64,000 bases of DNA, taken from assembly GCF_000003815.2 (NCBI RefSeq), contig NC_049986.1, positions 143,398 to 207,397 on the forward strand. The letters are read 5' to 3'. Positions 1-9,777 of the stretch are shown here, piece after piece (positions within the stretch are counted from its first letter, which is position 1; the number at the start of each line of letters is the position of its first letter). A program made the position numbers and the translations under genes. This DNA comes from Branchiostoma floridae (Eukaryota; Chordata; Leptocardii; Amphioxiformes; Branchiostomatidae). The notes under the pieces are model-generated. The model saw only the letters and a list, made by a program, of their open reading frames with translations, was not told the origin of the DNA and searched no databases.

Positions 1-631
1 AGGTAAAGGTCATGTTCAGGTCCAGAGGATCATTTTCAGGTCCGGACCTGAACCTGGACCTTGTTGTCTGTGGAAACTTGAGAACTGGCAATACTCAAAA
101 CAATGGTAATTGGTCAATTTTGCTACAAAGGAATCTGTTCGGTTGATTATCCGACTCCCACTGGCATTTCGAAATCCTATCTCCATGTAATAAAGGCTAA
201 CTGTCTCTGTACCTTTGACTGTAGAAACTTGGTGAAATTGACTATTAACTCTACTTGACTTCGCTCTTGCTGTCTTCTTGGCCCCCAGTAAGACCCAAAA
301 TGCCTGATGACATAGTGTGTCCATTTCGTAATTGGCAAAACCGGTTCCTCTGATTTTTTTTTCAGGTCTGTTTCTTTTTCGGATTGGTCCAAGAAGAAAA
401 AAAAATGTTTTGCACCCGTATGATGTACTGGTCCCTACATCTAACTGTTGGTATACCATACTATGTGTGTTAAGTCCTATGTTCAACCTTCCTGGCCACT
501 TTGATTTCATACTGAAGGCAACTTTTTTGGGGGGGGCCAAACTTTTTTTTTTATTCGCTCGCTCGCATCAGTTTTGGAGTTCCCAGAGGATGTCATCCAT
601 ATAATCAAATCAACATGACCTTATGTTTTTT
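1..631. other. No gene seen; repeat debris
   Basis: I see no convincing coding sequence here. A perfect 18-base palindrome, TTCAGGTCCGGACCTGAA, lies at 35-52 among several AGGTC half-sites. Positions about 480-620 (key words CGCTCGCATCAGTTTTGG and GATGTCATCCATATAATC) recur at about 6770-6860 and, inverted, at about 42540-42640, so this is a third copy of the flank of the decayed zinc-finger fragment. Confidence 0.5.
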
Positions 632-771
632 AGTCATACTATGATAATATTAAATTTTTGATTTACTTATATCGTAAAATAATGTTATGTATTGATTATT
701 CCTAAGTTGCTATCATTTGGCTTGATTCGTATTGCGTTAAGGTTAATTTTCTCTTTCAATACTACCTATTA

Positions 772-978
772 TTCTGTTTAACATGTATGTACATGTTTGT
801 CTTGGGTTACCCCCCAGGGCACATTGAAAACCGCCAATACAATGGCGATTTGTCACCCCTGGTAAATTAAATAAAAACAAACAAACATGTTCACGATTTT
901 GGCATACATCACCTTGAATGATTTAATTTTGTGGTTTGGGGCCATTTTCAGACTACAAATGTAAATGTCCCGGCTTCC
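772..978 (+). mobile_element. Short insertion with AAAC-type tail
   Basis: Present in copy 1 of the 2.4 kb duplication and absent from copy 2, where the flanks join directly (about 34910). It contains GGGCACATTGAAAACCGCC and an A-rich AAATAAAAACAAACAAAC stretch near 870-887, like the tail of the LINE at 41.28 kb, so it is probably a LINE-derived or SINE-type insertion. Exact ends are uncertain. Confidence 0.5.
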
Positions 979-1829
979 ATGCCCTATCTTGATATCCTGA
1001 GAATCAGCCATGTTAGTTTACTGGGGCTCCCACGTGCACCCCCCCCCCGCCTTGCTACTATTGAAACCATATGTACTGAAAGTTCGAATGTGGATGCCTA
1101 TGACATATACCCACATGATGTACTTTATTCAACACTTTTGGATGCACTTCATCAAATGATTCATTTTGGAATATTCATTTTGTTTTAAACCAAAGTTATA
1201 TTGAATCTCACATGCCCAAAATGGGTATGAAAAGCAAAAGTCTCCAAATTTGTTATTTCAACCTTATTAAGGCATGTGACACCCATGTGTTGGCCACTCG
1301 AGCCACGTAACTTCTAATGTAACTATCTATTGACAACAAAATGTGGCTAGTTGATGAAAATCACACATATTCAAAAGATTGTAACAAGAAAAAATTTGAT
1401 TCTCTATGTTTTCGATAAAAAAAGTAAAATTAACAATGTTATTAGAAGGTCTTGTGCCCAGATTGAAGCAACCTTTTAACAGAGCAATACTTTTTGGATG
1501 TCTTGTGTAAGCAGTCTATATCAAGTGACAAGGCATAACTTTTGGGCAAATACATACTTTTCTGAAAATTACGAGCATTAGAGAAAATTGACAAATAACT
1601 CATAATCAGTTAGTATTATACGGTTATTAATCGCTGTACAATAATTTTTGGTTAGAAATAACCATTTGTAGAATATTACTTACAGCGAGCAGATTATTAT
1701 TGGACTGAGCATAGCACTTTGGACAAATTCTTGTAGCCCCTTACAGCTTAAACTTACATTGCTGATATTTTGTGAAAAACGTCTCTGGTACTCATTGGAT
1801 CCTTTCAACCACAGCGAGGGTCTAAGAGC

Positions 1830-1985
1830 CTCGTTGAAAATAAAAAAAATCTTTAGATTTCTTCCAAAAGTCTTGAGATTTTGTGGTAAATCTTGAGATG
1901 TATTGAGTCAATCTTGAGATTTTTCGTGAGAATCTTGAGATCATTTTAATAAGTCTCAAGATTCTTGAAAATGATCTCAACGCAA
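1830..1985. repeat. ATCTTGAGAT cluster with hairpin
   Basis: ATCTTGAGAT-like words recur about every 20-30 bases. The right part can fold: TTGAGATCATTTT pairs with AAAATGATCTCAA (about 1934-1980). The same structure is conserved in the second copy at about 35785-35920. Confidence 0.6.
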
Positions 1986-3060
1986 AATTAACATTTTTTT
2001 CCAGACGGTCAGACAGTGTAAGGGGTACAGAAAAACTTACAATGGCATGACTAATTGTTATCGGGACAGAAGACTCCTGGGCGGTACCTTAAACAGACTG
2101 TTGCAAGGATCAGGAAGGTTACACGTGCACAATGACACACGTATGTCAGACCAAGCCGCTTCACACATATCCGATATAAGTAGAAATAAAAACATCACAA
2201 ATTAAAATCTACTTTAATCGTCCTGTCTGTGAGCTTTGACTTGATTACAAAACCATTCCGAGGACAAAATTTGTGAGTTTTCAGCAGGGTTTACATCAGC
2301 AAAAGAGCGTGGAAGGCCTCAATGGCCATAAATCATATGTTATATCGACCTGGACTGACAGGTCACAAGCCAATGTAGCTTACAATGTTGCTTTGGCTTG
2401 ATTTGGCTCTGTAGTGTTTTTACCACTTTGTGATCGTTAGTAAGTAGCCTGATGAGCTGATTAATTTTTTAACCGAATGATCACTATTCTTAAATATTTT
2501 TTTTTCATTCCAATGAGCTTCAATACACACTGTGTAACTCCCCAAGGCGCCAGTTCCCTCCCCCTTTCACAATTATACAAAGTTTCCTCCTCCAGAGTGT
2601 TTGGCCAACAGGCAAGCAAAGAACAGACTGTTAGTCTTCACTAGGCCTTCCTAAGGGGACATGCATGGATCTTAGAATTTGGTAAAAAAAAGGCATATTA
2701 GGCCAGGAGAGTCAGTCTGCGGAAATGGAAACACTCACCCTCCTGGCCGCTCAAACACTTCGGTGGCCACACTTTCCTAGCAATTGCAAATTTATCTTAT
2801 AGTCAGCGTACTTAGACTGGTAGAGACCAACAGAACGTCTAGCTTACCTTGGTTGATTGCCCGTAGTGAATTGTAACACGTTTGTTGGCTGCTTGAGTTA
2901 AAACTGGTCTGCAGGAGTAAACAATTTAACGTACAGATATCTGTGCTGTAGACAGAGTATAGACAGGGTGTAACCCAACTTGCGCAGTCACGCTACGCCA
3001 AACGATAGCCTACGGCGAAATATCTTTTGGGCCAACCGTCCTTGACATTGCCTCTGTGCG

Positions 3061-3184
3061 TCACAAACAGACACACATACACATATATACACAAACACAC
3101 ACACACACACACACATACACACACACACACACACGCCCATACACGCACACAAATATGTATATACACAAACACACACACATGCAC
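3061..3184. repeat. CA/TG microsatellite
   Basis: Interrupted ACACAC runs with AT interruptions. All long reading frames through here are Thr-His or Cys-Val repeats from the microsatellite, not genes. Confidence 0.95.
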
Positions 3185-3291
3185 ACTGTGTCACAGAAAA
3201 ATACACATATACAATTTATATACCCAACAGCACAATACCCAACAGCGCAAAAATCTCTTGGGACCAAAATTTCTTGCAACACTGGACGTAA

Positions 3292-3652
3292 GGCGCCCTC
3301 TGGCAACTTGAAGGTGAAGTGTTTCAGGAGGAAAGAAACGAGGCAGCTGCTCATCGAGGCAGACACGGTGACCTGTAGAATAGGTAATAAGAAAGAATGA
3401 AACGAAATAACAGACAAGACATTTTGATGACATCAATAACTTGTTTGAATATCTTGATATTTTAAGGTTCAAAACATTCGTTGTGGTTTTGTTGGACTTT
3501 GGGTTGAAGCCGCTTACCAGTAGAAATGACATGAAGGATTCCGGTCTACAGACCACCTTGCCGTCAGAGTCAATGAACCTACAGAGGTCAAACTTATCTG
3601 GGTCCGGCCAGAACTCCGAGTCCATGTTAGCTGACCACAGGTTAGGAAGAAT
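3292..3652 (-). pseudogene. Cytochrome P450 (clan 2) pseudogene, exons 6-7
   Basis: This is a broken relative of the intact P450 gene at 20.4-25.5 kb. The exon 6 equivalent starts at 3652 after a CAAAG acceptor and encodes ILPNLWSANMDSEFWPDPDK, then a PERF-type FDLCRF segment. Near its end one base is missing relative to the intact copies, which shifts the frame just before the donor (GTAAGC here, GCAAGT in the other copies). The exon 7 equivalent starts at 3372 after TTCTACAG and encodes GHRVCLDEQL: the heme-ligand Cys remains, but the last Gly of FxxGxRxCxG is Asp. About 28 bp after EQL are deleted, and the exon stops at 3292, where the 2.4 kb repeat begins. Frameshift, deletion and truncation make it non-functional. 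No upstream exons were seen. Confidence 0.9.
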
Positions 3653-3799
3653 CTTTGAAGAGAATGTACAGTAAACACATTTCGTTATAACTTTCGGTGT
3701 CTGAGCCGTAATGGTATGACCGTGAAAACATCATTTTGCGATTGAAACCCATAAAGAGCTGATTTGTTTATGATTACTCAATTGAAACATGAAGAAATC

Positions 3800-4640
3800 C
3801 TCACATCTACCTCTCTTATCTACGACACATATCTAGCCCTAACCCCAATAGTAACCCAAACCCTAACACTACCCATAACACCAACCCTAAGCACTTTCAG
3901 AGCAATGGTCAAAATTTGCATGTTTTCTATCCATTTTAATCGAAATATGGCCAAAAAACACAATGCCTCGGAAAGAATTTTTCTACCCCGAACCCCTTAT
4001 CCCATATCTAGCCCTAACCCTAGCCGTAACCCTAACCCTAACACTAACCATAACACCAACCCTAAGCACTCTCAGAAAACTGGTCAAAATTTGCATGTTT
4101 TCTATCCATTTTAGATCGAAATATGGCCAAAAAACACAATGCCTCGGAAACAATTTTTCTACCACGAACACCTTACCCTAACCCTAGCCCTAACCCTAAC
4201 AGTACCCTAACCCTAATATTAACCCTAAGCATTCTAAGAAAATTGGTCAAAATTTGCATGTTTTCTATCCATTTCAGATCGAAATATGGCCAAAAAACAC
4301 AATGCCTCGGAAACAATTTTTCTACCACGAACCCCTTACCTTAACCCTAGCCCTAACCCTAACAGTAACCCTAACCCTACCACTAACCCTAAGACCAACC
4401 CTAAGCATTCTCAGAAAAATGGTCAAAATTTGCATGTTTTGTATCCATTTTAGATCGAAATATGGCCAAAAAACATAATGCCTCGGAAAGAATTTTTCTA
4501 CCCCGAACCCCTTACCCCATATTTAGCCCTAACCCTAATAGTAACCATAACCCTAACACTAACCATAACACCAACCCTAAGCACTCTCAGAAAAACGGTC
4601 AAAATTTTGCATGTTTTCTATCCATTTTAGATCGAACTAG
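3800..4640. repeat. Satellite of ~175 bp units with telomere-like CCCTAA arrays
   Basis: Five tandem units; the landmark AAAATTTGCATGTTTT begins at 3911, 4086, 4249, 4425 and (with one extra T) 4601, giving periods of 175, 163, 176 and 176. Each unit joins a unique part (GAAATATGGCCAAAAAACA, AATGCCTCGGAAA) to 40-70 bases of degenerate CCCTAA repeat, with variants such as CCGTAA, CACTAA and CCATAA. The repeats in the reading frames crossing this block reflect the array and are not coding. Confidence 0.95.
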
Positions 4641-6400
4641 AGTTCCACGAACACATACCTTTGCCAAATAAACCAGGTTTGTTATGTAGAATGATGTCTG
4701 TAGACAAATGCGTTACTCATTTCATTTTCTTTATAATTAAATGCTTGGAGTTGGTTTATAAAATTTCGGCATTTATTATGCAAATTAGATCCCAATTTAC
4801 AATTAATTGTATCAAGCATTACTTAAGCTATTAGCATACCAAAAATCATGATGATCCTTTGATCAATTCTTGACTTATTCTCTTTCAAAGTCTTTAAATA
4901 CACCTCTTACTCTCTTCCCTCTTTCTCAGTTACATATGTGACAACTTTGATGAAAGTACTATAATGGAATGCAGTGGATTTATGAACTTTTCCTAATCAA
5001 TTATGCAAATTAGCTGTTAACTTGCATAATAAGTATCACATTATATAAGTCTTCATTTAGGCTATCTACATGCCGAAAATCATGACGATCCGTCAACACG
5101 TTACTATTTTCTCATTAATTATGCAAATGAGATCATCATTTGCATGATACATATGTATTGACATTTCTCTCCTTTCCAGCTACATATGTNNNNNNNNNNN
5201 NNNNNNNNNNNNNNNNNNNNNNNNNNNNNNNNNNNNNNNNNNNNNNNNNNNNNNNNNNNNNNNNNNNNNNNNNNNNNNNNNNNNNNNNNCTCAATGTGCC
5301 AGGAAGGTAACTACATTCCAGAACAGCTGTTGGAGATGAACTCTGCGATAAGGTTTTGTCAACAACTCGGGAATAAGCAGACACTAACGTGAACACACAA
5401 TTTTAACCCAGTAAAGCTAGGCTCCCTCAGGTGTCTGCACCCTATGCAGACGCAGACTTAGCGACAAGGGGCCAGAATATGTAAGAGGACAGAGGCGGTT
5501 ATGGGTACAGGTCTCAAGTCCGGCTCTATCCAAGCAGATATAGAGTGGTGACATTGTGACGATCTCCAAGCAAACGTTTTGAATAAAATCATTTGTAGCA
5601 CCACCACGGAACAGGTACATACACTAGCACATACCATATCAACGGCTCGTTTCTACACATGACGCCCACTGGTCATGATATTCAATACACCGAGTCACAC
5701 ACCACAGAAAACATAACAACCAACATAAGCCATATTTAGGTCACAGAGTATGTTACCTACGGTCACTTGTTTACATTGGAGTCATACAGTATTGCAGCTA
5801 ATTAATAGGGGTCGCTTGTGATCCATGTAAAGATTCCAGTAGGATAAAATATGCCAGCCCATACTGCAATGACACCACAATTCTCTGCGTGACTTCAACA
5901 GCACCCCATTAAGTAAATTGCTTCTAATTCCATATGATTGAATCTAACAGTTCATGTAGTTAAACAATGGAAGGGACTGCCAGAAAAGCCTGTAACGCAG
6001 GAAGGATTACGATCCTTCACCCAACATCTGCTTTGAGAGCTCATACGATTTCGAATGACAACTTTTACTTGACTGTTCATCCACTTACATAATCAATAAG
6101 AGTCCGTAGCTCTTGTTCTTCAACTTGAGCCTCAGCCGAACCACCTAAATACATTTGTACTAGGAATCAATTATGGATAAAGCGCCCCAGCTGTCTGCTT
6201 TCTAAATCCGCCTTTTCTTTTGCTGAGAGTCTAGAATAAACGGTTGACTATGGAGCTTTCTTGTCACTTTTGAGTTCACTAACGTTTCATACATAGGTTT
6301 ATTATCGGTGAATATATAATGTATTATCGACTTGTAATACTGACAGAAGGCTCTGCCATTACATGTTATTTCACAACTTCCCGTTAGATGGTCACCAATC
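4641..6400. other. No gene seen; AT-rich repeats and a gap
   Basis: Contains an assembly gap (5190-5289). The left part carries ATGCAAAT words inside short inverted stretches (for example ATGCAAATGAG with CATTTGCAT near 5120-5145), resembling sequence at 57.75-58.35 and 62.2-62.4 kb. At about 5775-5828 there is a half copy of the palindromic MITE found complete at 43337-43457. No coding sequence recognised. Confidence 0.5.
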
Positions 6401-6605
6401 CCTTGGTAGATTAAATGGAAAGTAAAGAAGAATCAGAAACACACAATACATTTCCTTTGTTACTTTATTTCTTTTCTATTCTACTGCTTACAGCAAAAAA
6501 TACGTTTGCAAGAAATGATTTTACATCTGAGAAAAGCATGTCACTAACTTGCCTCGTGTCTAAACCTACTGACTCAGCAGATATAATACTTTTAGGTCTG
6601 GATAC

Positions 6606-6720
6606 CGGTAAGAAACCCTACCGGTGTACAGAATGTAGTAGGAACTTCCGTAACTCAAGTGTTCTACGTATACGGAGCCACATGCGAAACCACAGCGATG
6701 TTCGACACAGAGTTTTTCGG
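6606..6720 (+). pseudogene. Single degenerate C2H2 zinc finger
   Basis: A short stretch reads as linker plus one finger, GKKPYRCTECSRNFRNSS followed by RIRSHMRNH. The Cys pair and His pair are present, but 14 rather than 12 residues separate the second Cys from the first His. It resembles the last, interrupted finger of zinc-finger gene 1 (10957-11040). The open frame continues to 6753 and starts at 6415, but the upstream part is hydrophobic, unrelated and probably not translated. I read it as the 3' remnant of a third zinc-finger paralogue; the sequence just after it (6740-7470) is duplicated at 41.9-42.6 kb. Confidence 0.7.
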
Positions 6721-6739
6721 TATTCAATGTATTTTGGTC

Positions 6740-7470
6740 ATTTAAACCACTAAGGCTTCATAATGAATGCACCTGTTTTTGTCAACCTTTTTTCGCACGC
6801 TCGCATCAGTTTTGGGATTCCCATAAGATGTCATCCATATAATCAAATCAACGTGGCCTATTAACTGAAACGCAACAGAATAGCAAACAACTTCCAGCTT
6901 TTTACAATATTTCTACCAGGTCACTGTTGTTAACCCAGGTATTAACGTTGAAAAGTCAACAACAACTGGCATCTAAAAAGAGATTAAGAGTTTGGGCCAA
7001 AAATAAGATGTCGCCTTCACATACCTTCAGACGATAGAAACATTCTTGTCAGTGTGTATTAAGCAAGCACGATTGTCTGAAATAACAGAAGCCATCACGT
7101 GAGTGTGTCAGAGAGCGAGTCCTGATTGGCCAGAGCATTTTAGATTTGCATAACAGTCAAACGTGTCTGTCTGGAATGTCTGGAGCTTTCGGAGCAGACA
7201 CGTACACACTTCTGCTGCCGAGGCCATGTAAAATAGTTACATCTATCTCTTCGGGAAAGGGACTCGTTACCGCCAGTATTCACAAGGTAAGACTGTTGTC
7301 TTTGTTTCTATCCTCCAGCCTGTCGACTGTCCTTGTTTGGTGGCAGTTCATTCTGACCGAGGACAATAGTGTACCAACCCGTTTCGTTCCGCACATTCAC
7401 ACTCGCACACAAAGGAATAGCCACTACCAGGCTTCACATGTCACTGGAAAATAGCACTGAAAATTGGCCA
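6740..7470 (+). repeat. Inverted duplication, copy 1 (partner 41880-42640)
   Basis: About 730 bp matches the minus strand of 41880-42640 with small indels. Shared landmarks include GGAATGTCTGGAGCTTTCGG, GCAGACACGTACACACTTCT, the octamer ATTTGCAT at 7144-7151 and a splice-donor-like GTAAGA at 7287. It may be a duplicated promoter/first-exon cassette of the zinc-finger family. Confidence 0.8.
7121..7292 (+). promoter_or_regulatory. Putative promoter and first exon with octamer box
   Basis: ATTGG (CCAAT-type) at 7125-7129 and octamer ATTTGCAT at 7144-7151 lie upstream of sequence ending in CACAAG/GTAAGA at 7286/7287, a good splice donor. The octamer and donor are both kept in the inverted paralogue (42258-42265 and 42117), whereas the CCAAT word is not. 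There is no ATG in a coding context, so any exon would be untranslated. Zinc-finger gene 1 lies 2.5 kb downstream in the same orientation and is a possible target. Confidence 0.35.
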
Positions 7471-7766
7471 AATAGACAGATAACTGAACATATATCTCAT
7501 ATGTCACTAACTTTAGGTTTGGGCCGTCTGGGGTAGTTGTCTTATTGTTTAATTTGAATTCCTAGTAATTCCAGTGACACGTGGAGTCTGGTCGAGGCTA
7601 ACAAAGGGAAACTGTGTATTTGCCTCAGTGAGATGTATATAGGGTCGACCTTTCAAAATCTCTGACCGATAAAATATCTGTAATCTCCGAGCAGATCTAC
7701 GTAGATCAGACGTAAGTCAGTATCAAACGGGCCAAACACTAGTGACCGACTCGTCCCGGGGAATTC

Positions 7767-7947
7767 TAGCCTCCATAGCAGGCTCTCTAGGGCCTTTTTT
7801 GGCTCATATTACACTTTTGCTGGCCATTTCGGGACAGGGCCGGCAGTCAGTAAAGGCCAGCAATCAGCGACCCAGTACAAAAAGAAATGGCCAGCAAAAG
7901 TGTATTATGAGCCAAAAAAGGCCATAGAGAGTCTGCTATGGAGGCTA
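7767..7947. mobile_element. Palindromic MITE, short form (181 bp)
   Basis: Starts TAGCCTCCATAGCAGGCTCT and ends with the near-perfect inverse, GTCTGCTATGGAGGCTA. The arms extend inward through AAAAAAGGCC and GGCCAGCAAAAGTG. The flanking TA is consistent with a TA target site. It appears to be a deletion derivative of the 459 bp element at 13834-14292. Confidence 0.85.
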
Positions 7948-9589
7948 CGGAAATCAAACTATCCATACATTCCATGTTGCAACTATGTAGTATCCTGGGG
8001 ACCATGGTTAACAGTCAGTGGTTACTACGGATAATAGCAGCCATGCTAGCAATGCAGGGTCATGTAGTGTTTGTATGCCAGACCGTAACCTCTGCTTGCA
8101 AAAAAAATTTTACGGTCGGTATTACGTGTTAGTCCTAGGCGCAACAGTGTGCGGAAAAGCTTGTAATGTGTATGTAGGCCACTGCAGAACTGTTAATGAC
8201 TTCCCTGGATGCAATTTGTACAAAGACTTGCCATATGCTACAAAGCGCCATTGTCTGAAGTATGCAAATGCCTCTTCCCTTGGCTAAGTAAACAAAGGAA
8301 CCGGGTAACTATTGGACCGGGCATACATTGTCTTGATAGGGGGAAAGCGAAAAAAGAAAAACAAGGACCACTAGCAAGACGAATAGATAGCCTCAACCCC
8401 ACCCGGGCCCCATCCCCATAAGAGAGGGTTTCACTTTGTGTGCCTTTTTCCGTGAGGCGTAGCGAGCTATTTTGATTCACCGTTCAACAAGGCTATTATA
8501 TAACGTCCTTGCATTCATTAAGTGTAGATTTGTCATTTTAGATTCTACATAGCGCGTAACCAGTTTAAACTTCACCCTTGAACATTATTGACAAATTCGT
8601 CAAATTGGCATCGTGTAGTCAGATCCCCTTACCCTAAAGTCGTAACGCAGGGACCAGTTGTGTCGCAGACAATTGATGTACCCGAACCTAGCGCCGTTCG
8701 TAAGAAAACTGTTAGTCTCGGTTCGAAATCTCTACTTGTTATTCAAAATTCATCATGTTTCATTTACAAATTCTGCAACTTAGTTTCGCGAGGTCAAATG
8801 CAAGAGCACAAGACAGCGTCCAGTTTTGCCTAGGACGTCATTAAATATACTAGTAACTTTAAAGACATCATTTGGTTTTACCAATACCGTACATAAACGA
8901 TGTTCGTCAACTTACCGCTAATCGTTGTCGACCTTTCTGAATTTACCGTTATGCATTACATACTGCCTGTTAAGCGTTGTCTGCCCTTCCTTATTTTATT
9001 TTGAAAGAAATGTTATGCCCTCTTTGAAATGGGGTCATGCGGGGCCATGCGGAACTGCAACCGACTCACCAAGGCAATCAGCCGTAAAGGTCACGCGCAT
9101 TGATACACAGAATGGGCATACATCACTCATGTATACGATCTGAGAGTCAAGTCATTTCTGTCATATAACAAAGTTTATGCCCCCGATGTCTTTCACTTTA
9201 GGGTGTTTCATGCTTCCAGATTACGGCGGCACTACTTTTTTTTACCCCTACGCATAGACCGCGTTACAAGTACGCAGACCCTCCTAAAACTTTATGTCTT
9301 ATCAAATCTCCAAGCAGATGTTGGGGTGGAGGATTGTAATATTTTATGACGGCCGGGCTAGGATCTTTGGCATTCGAGATTCTCACAATCTCGGAATCTA
9401 AATCTAATATTGTTATCTAATTATTCTCTAATGAAAAATTTGAAAAAAAAAATGGAAAAATCTCTTTGAAAACCACGAAAGAAAAAAATTACCTCGCCAT
9501 CCTGTAAAGATATACAATGTGTTAGAAATTGCCGAGTAGCCAGACTTGTAGCAGCATTGGAGGTATTCTCTTGGGTTTAGAGAACTTTG
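7948..9589. other. No gene seen
   Basis: Short reading frames here have no recognisable domain or paralogue support. I see no strong repeat apart from the MITE at the left edge. Confidence 0.4.
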
Positions 9590-9777
9590 GGCCATGATGA
9601 AAATCGCGAACCAGCGCTCCCCAAAAATAAAAGCTAGTGCTGCTAAAAGTCTACGAATGAGGCTAATTGTAAGGAGGTTTCAAACTGAAGATTACTGTTA
9701 AAGGCCTTGTCGTCTGGAAGGAAGCAGACATAAAAAACAACTCAAAGCTACTTGTGCTTAACAGCTGAGTCGTTTGA

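Larger units (their letters stand above)
632..3290 (+). repeat. 2.4 kb dispersed duplication, copy 1
   Basis: From TTTTAGTCATA to GGACGTAAG this stretch matches 34763-37160 nearly base for base in long blocks, in the same orientation and about 34 kb away. No long reading frame survives in either copy, so it is probably a non-autonomous mobile element or a segmental duplication. Both copies end in a CA microsatellite followed by AACAGCGCAATACCCAACAG-like sequence (about 3225-3290). Copy 1 carries an extra ~205 bp at about 772-978 that copy 2 lacks. The right edge abuts the truncated last exon of a P450 pseudogene. I found no clear terminal inverted repeats. Confidence 0.85.

Noticed and set aside
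2988-3417. Several overlapping reading frames rich in Thr-His or Cys-Val
   Set aside because: They are translations of the CA/TG microsatellite; only the P450 exon remnants at 3292-3652 are homologous to anything.
3800-4640. True chromosome end
   Set aside because: The CCCTAA arrays are degenerate, interrupted by a constant sequence, and flanked on both sides by ordinary genomic DNA.
3764-4671. Chain of ~70-residue frames with repeated TLTLTL and MAKKHNAS phrases
   Set aside because: Satellite periodicity produces them; stops and frame changes differ between units, so there is no coding constraint.
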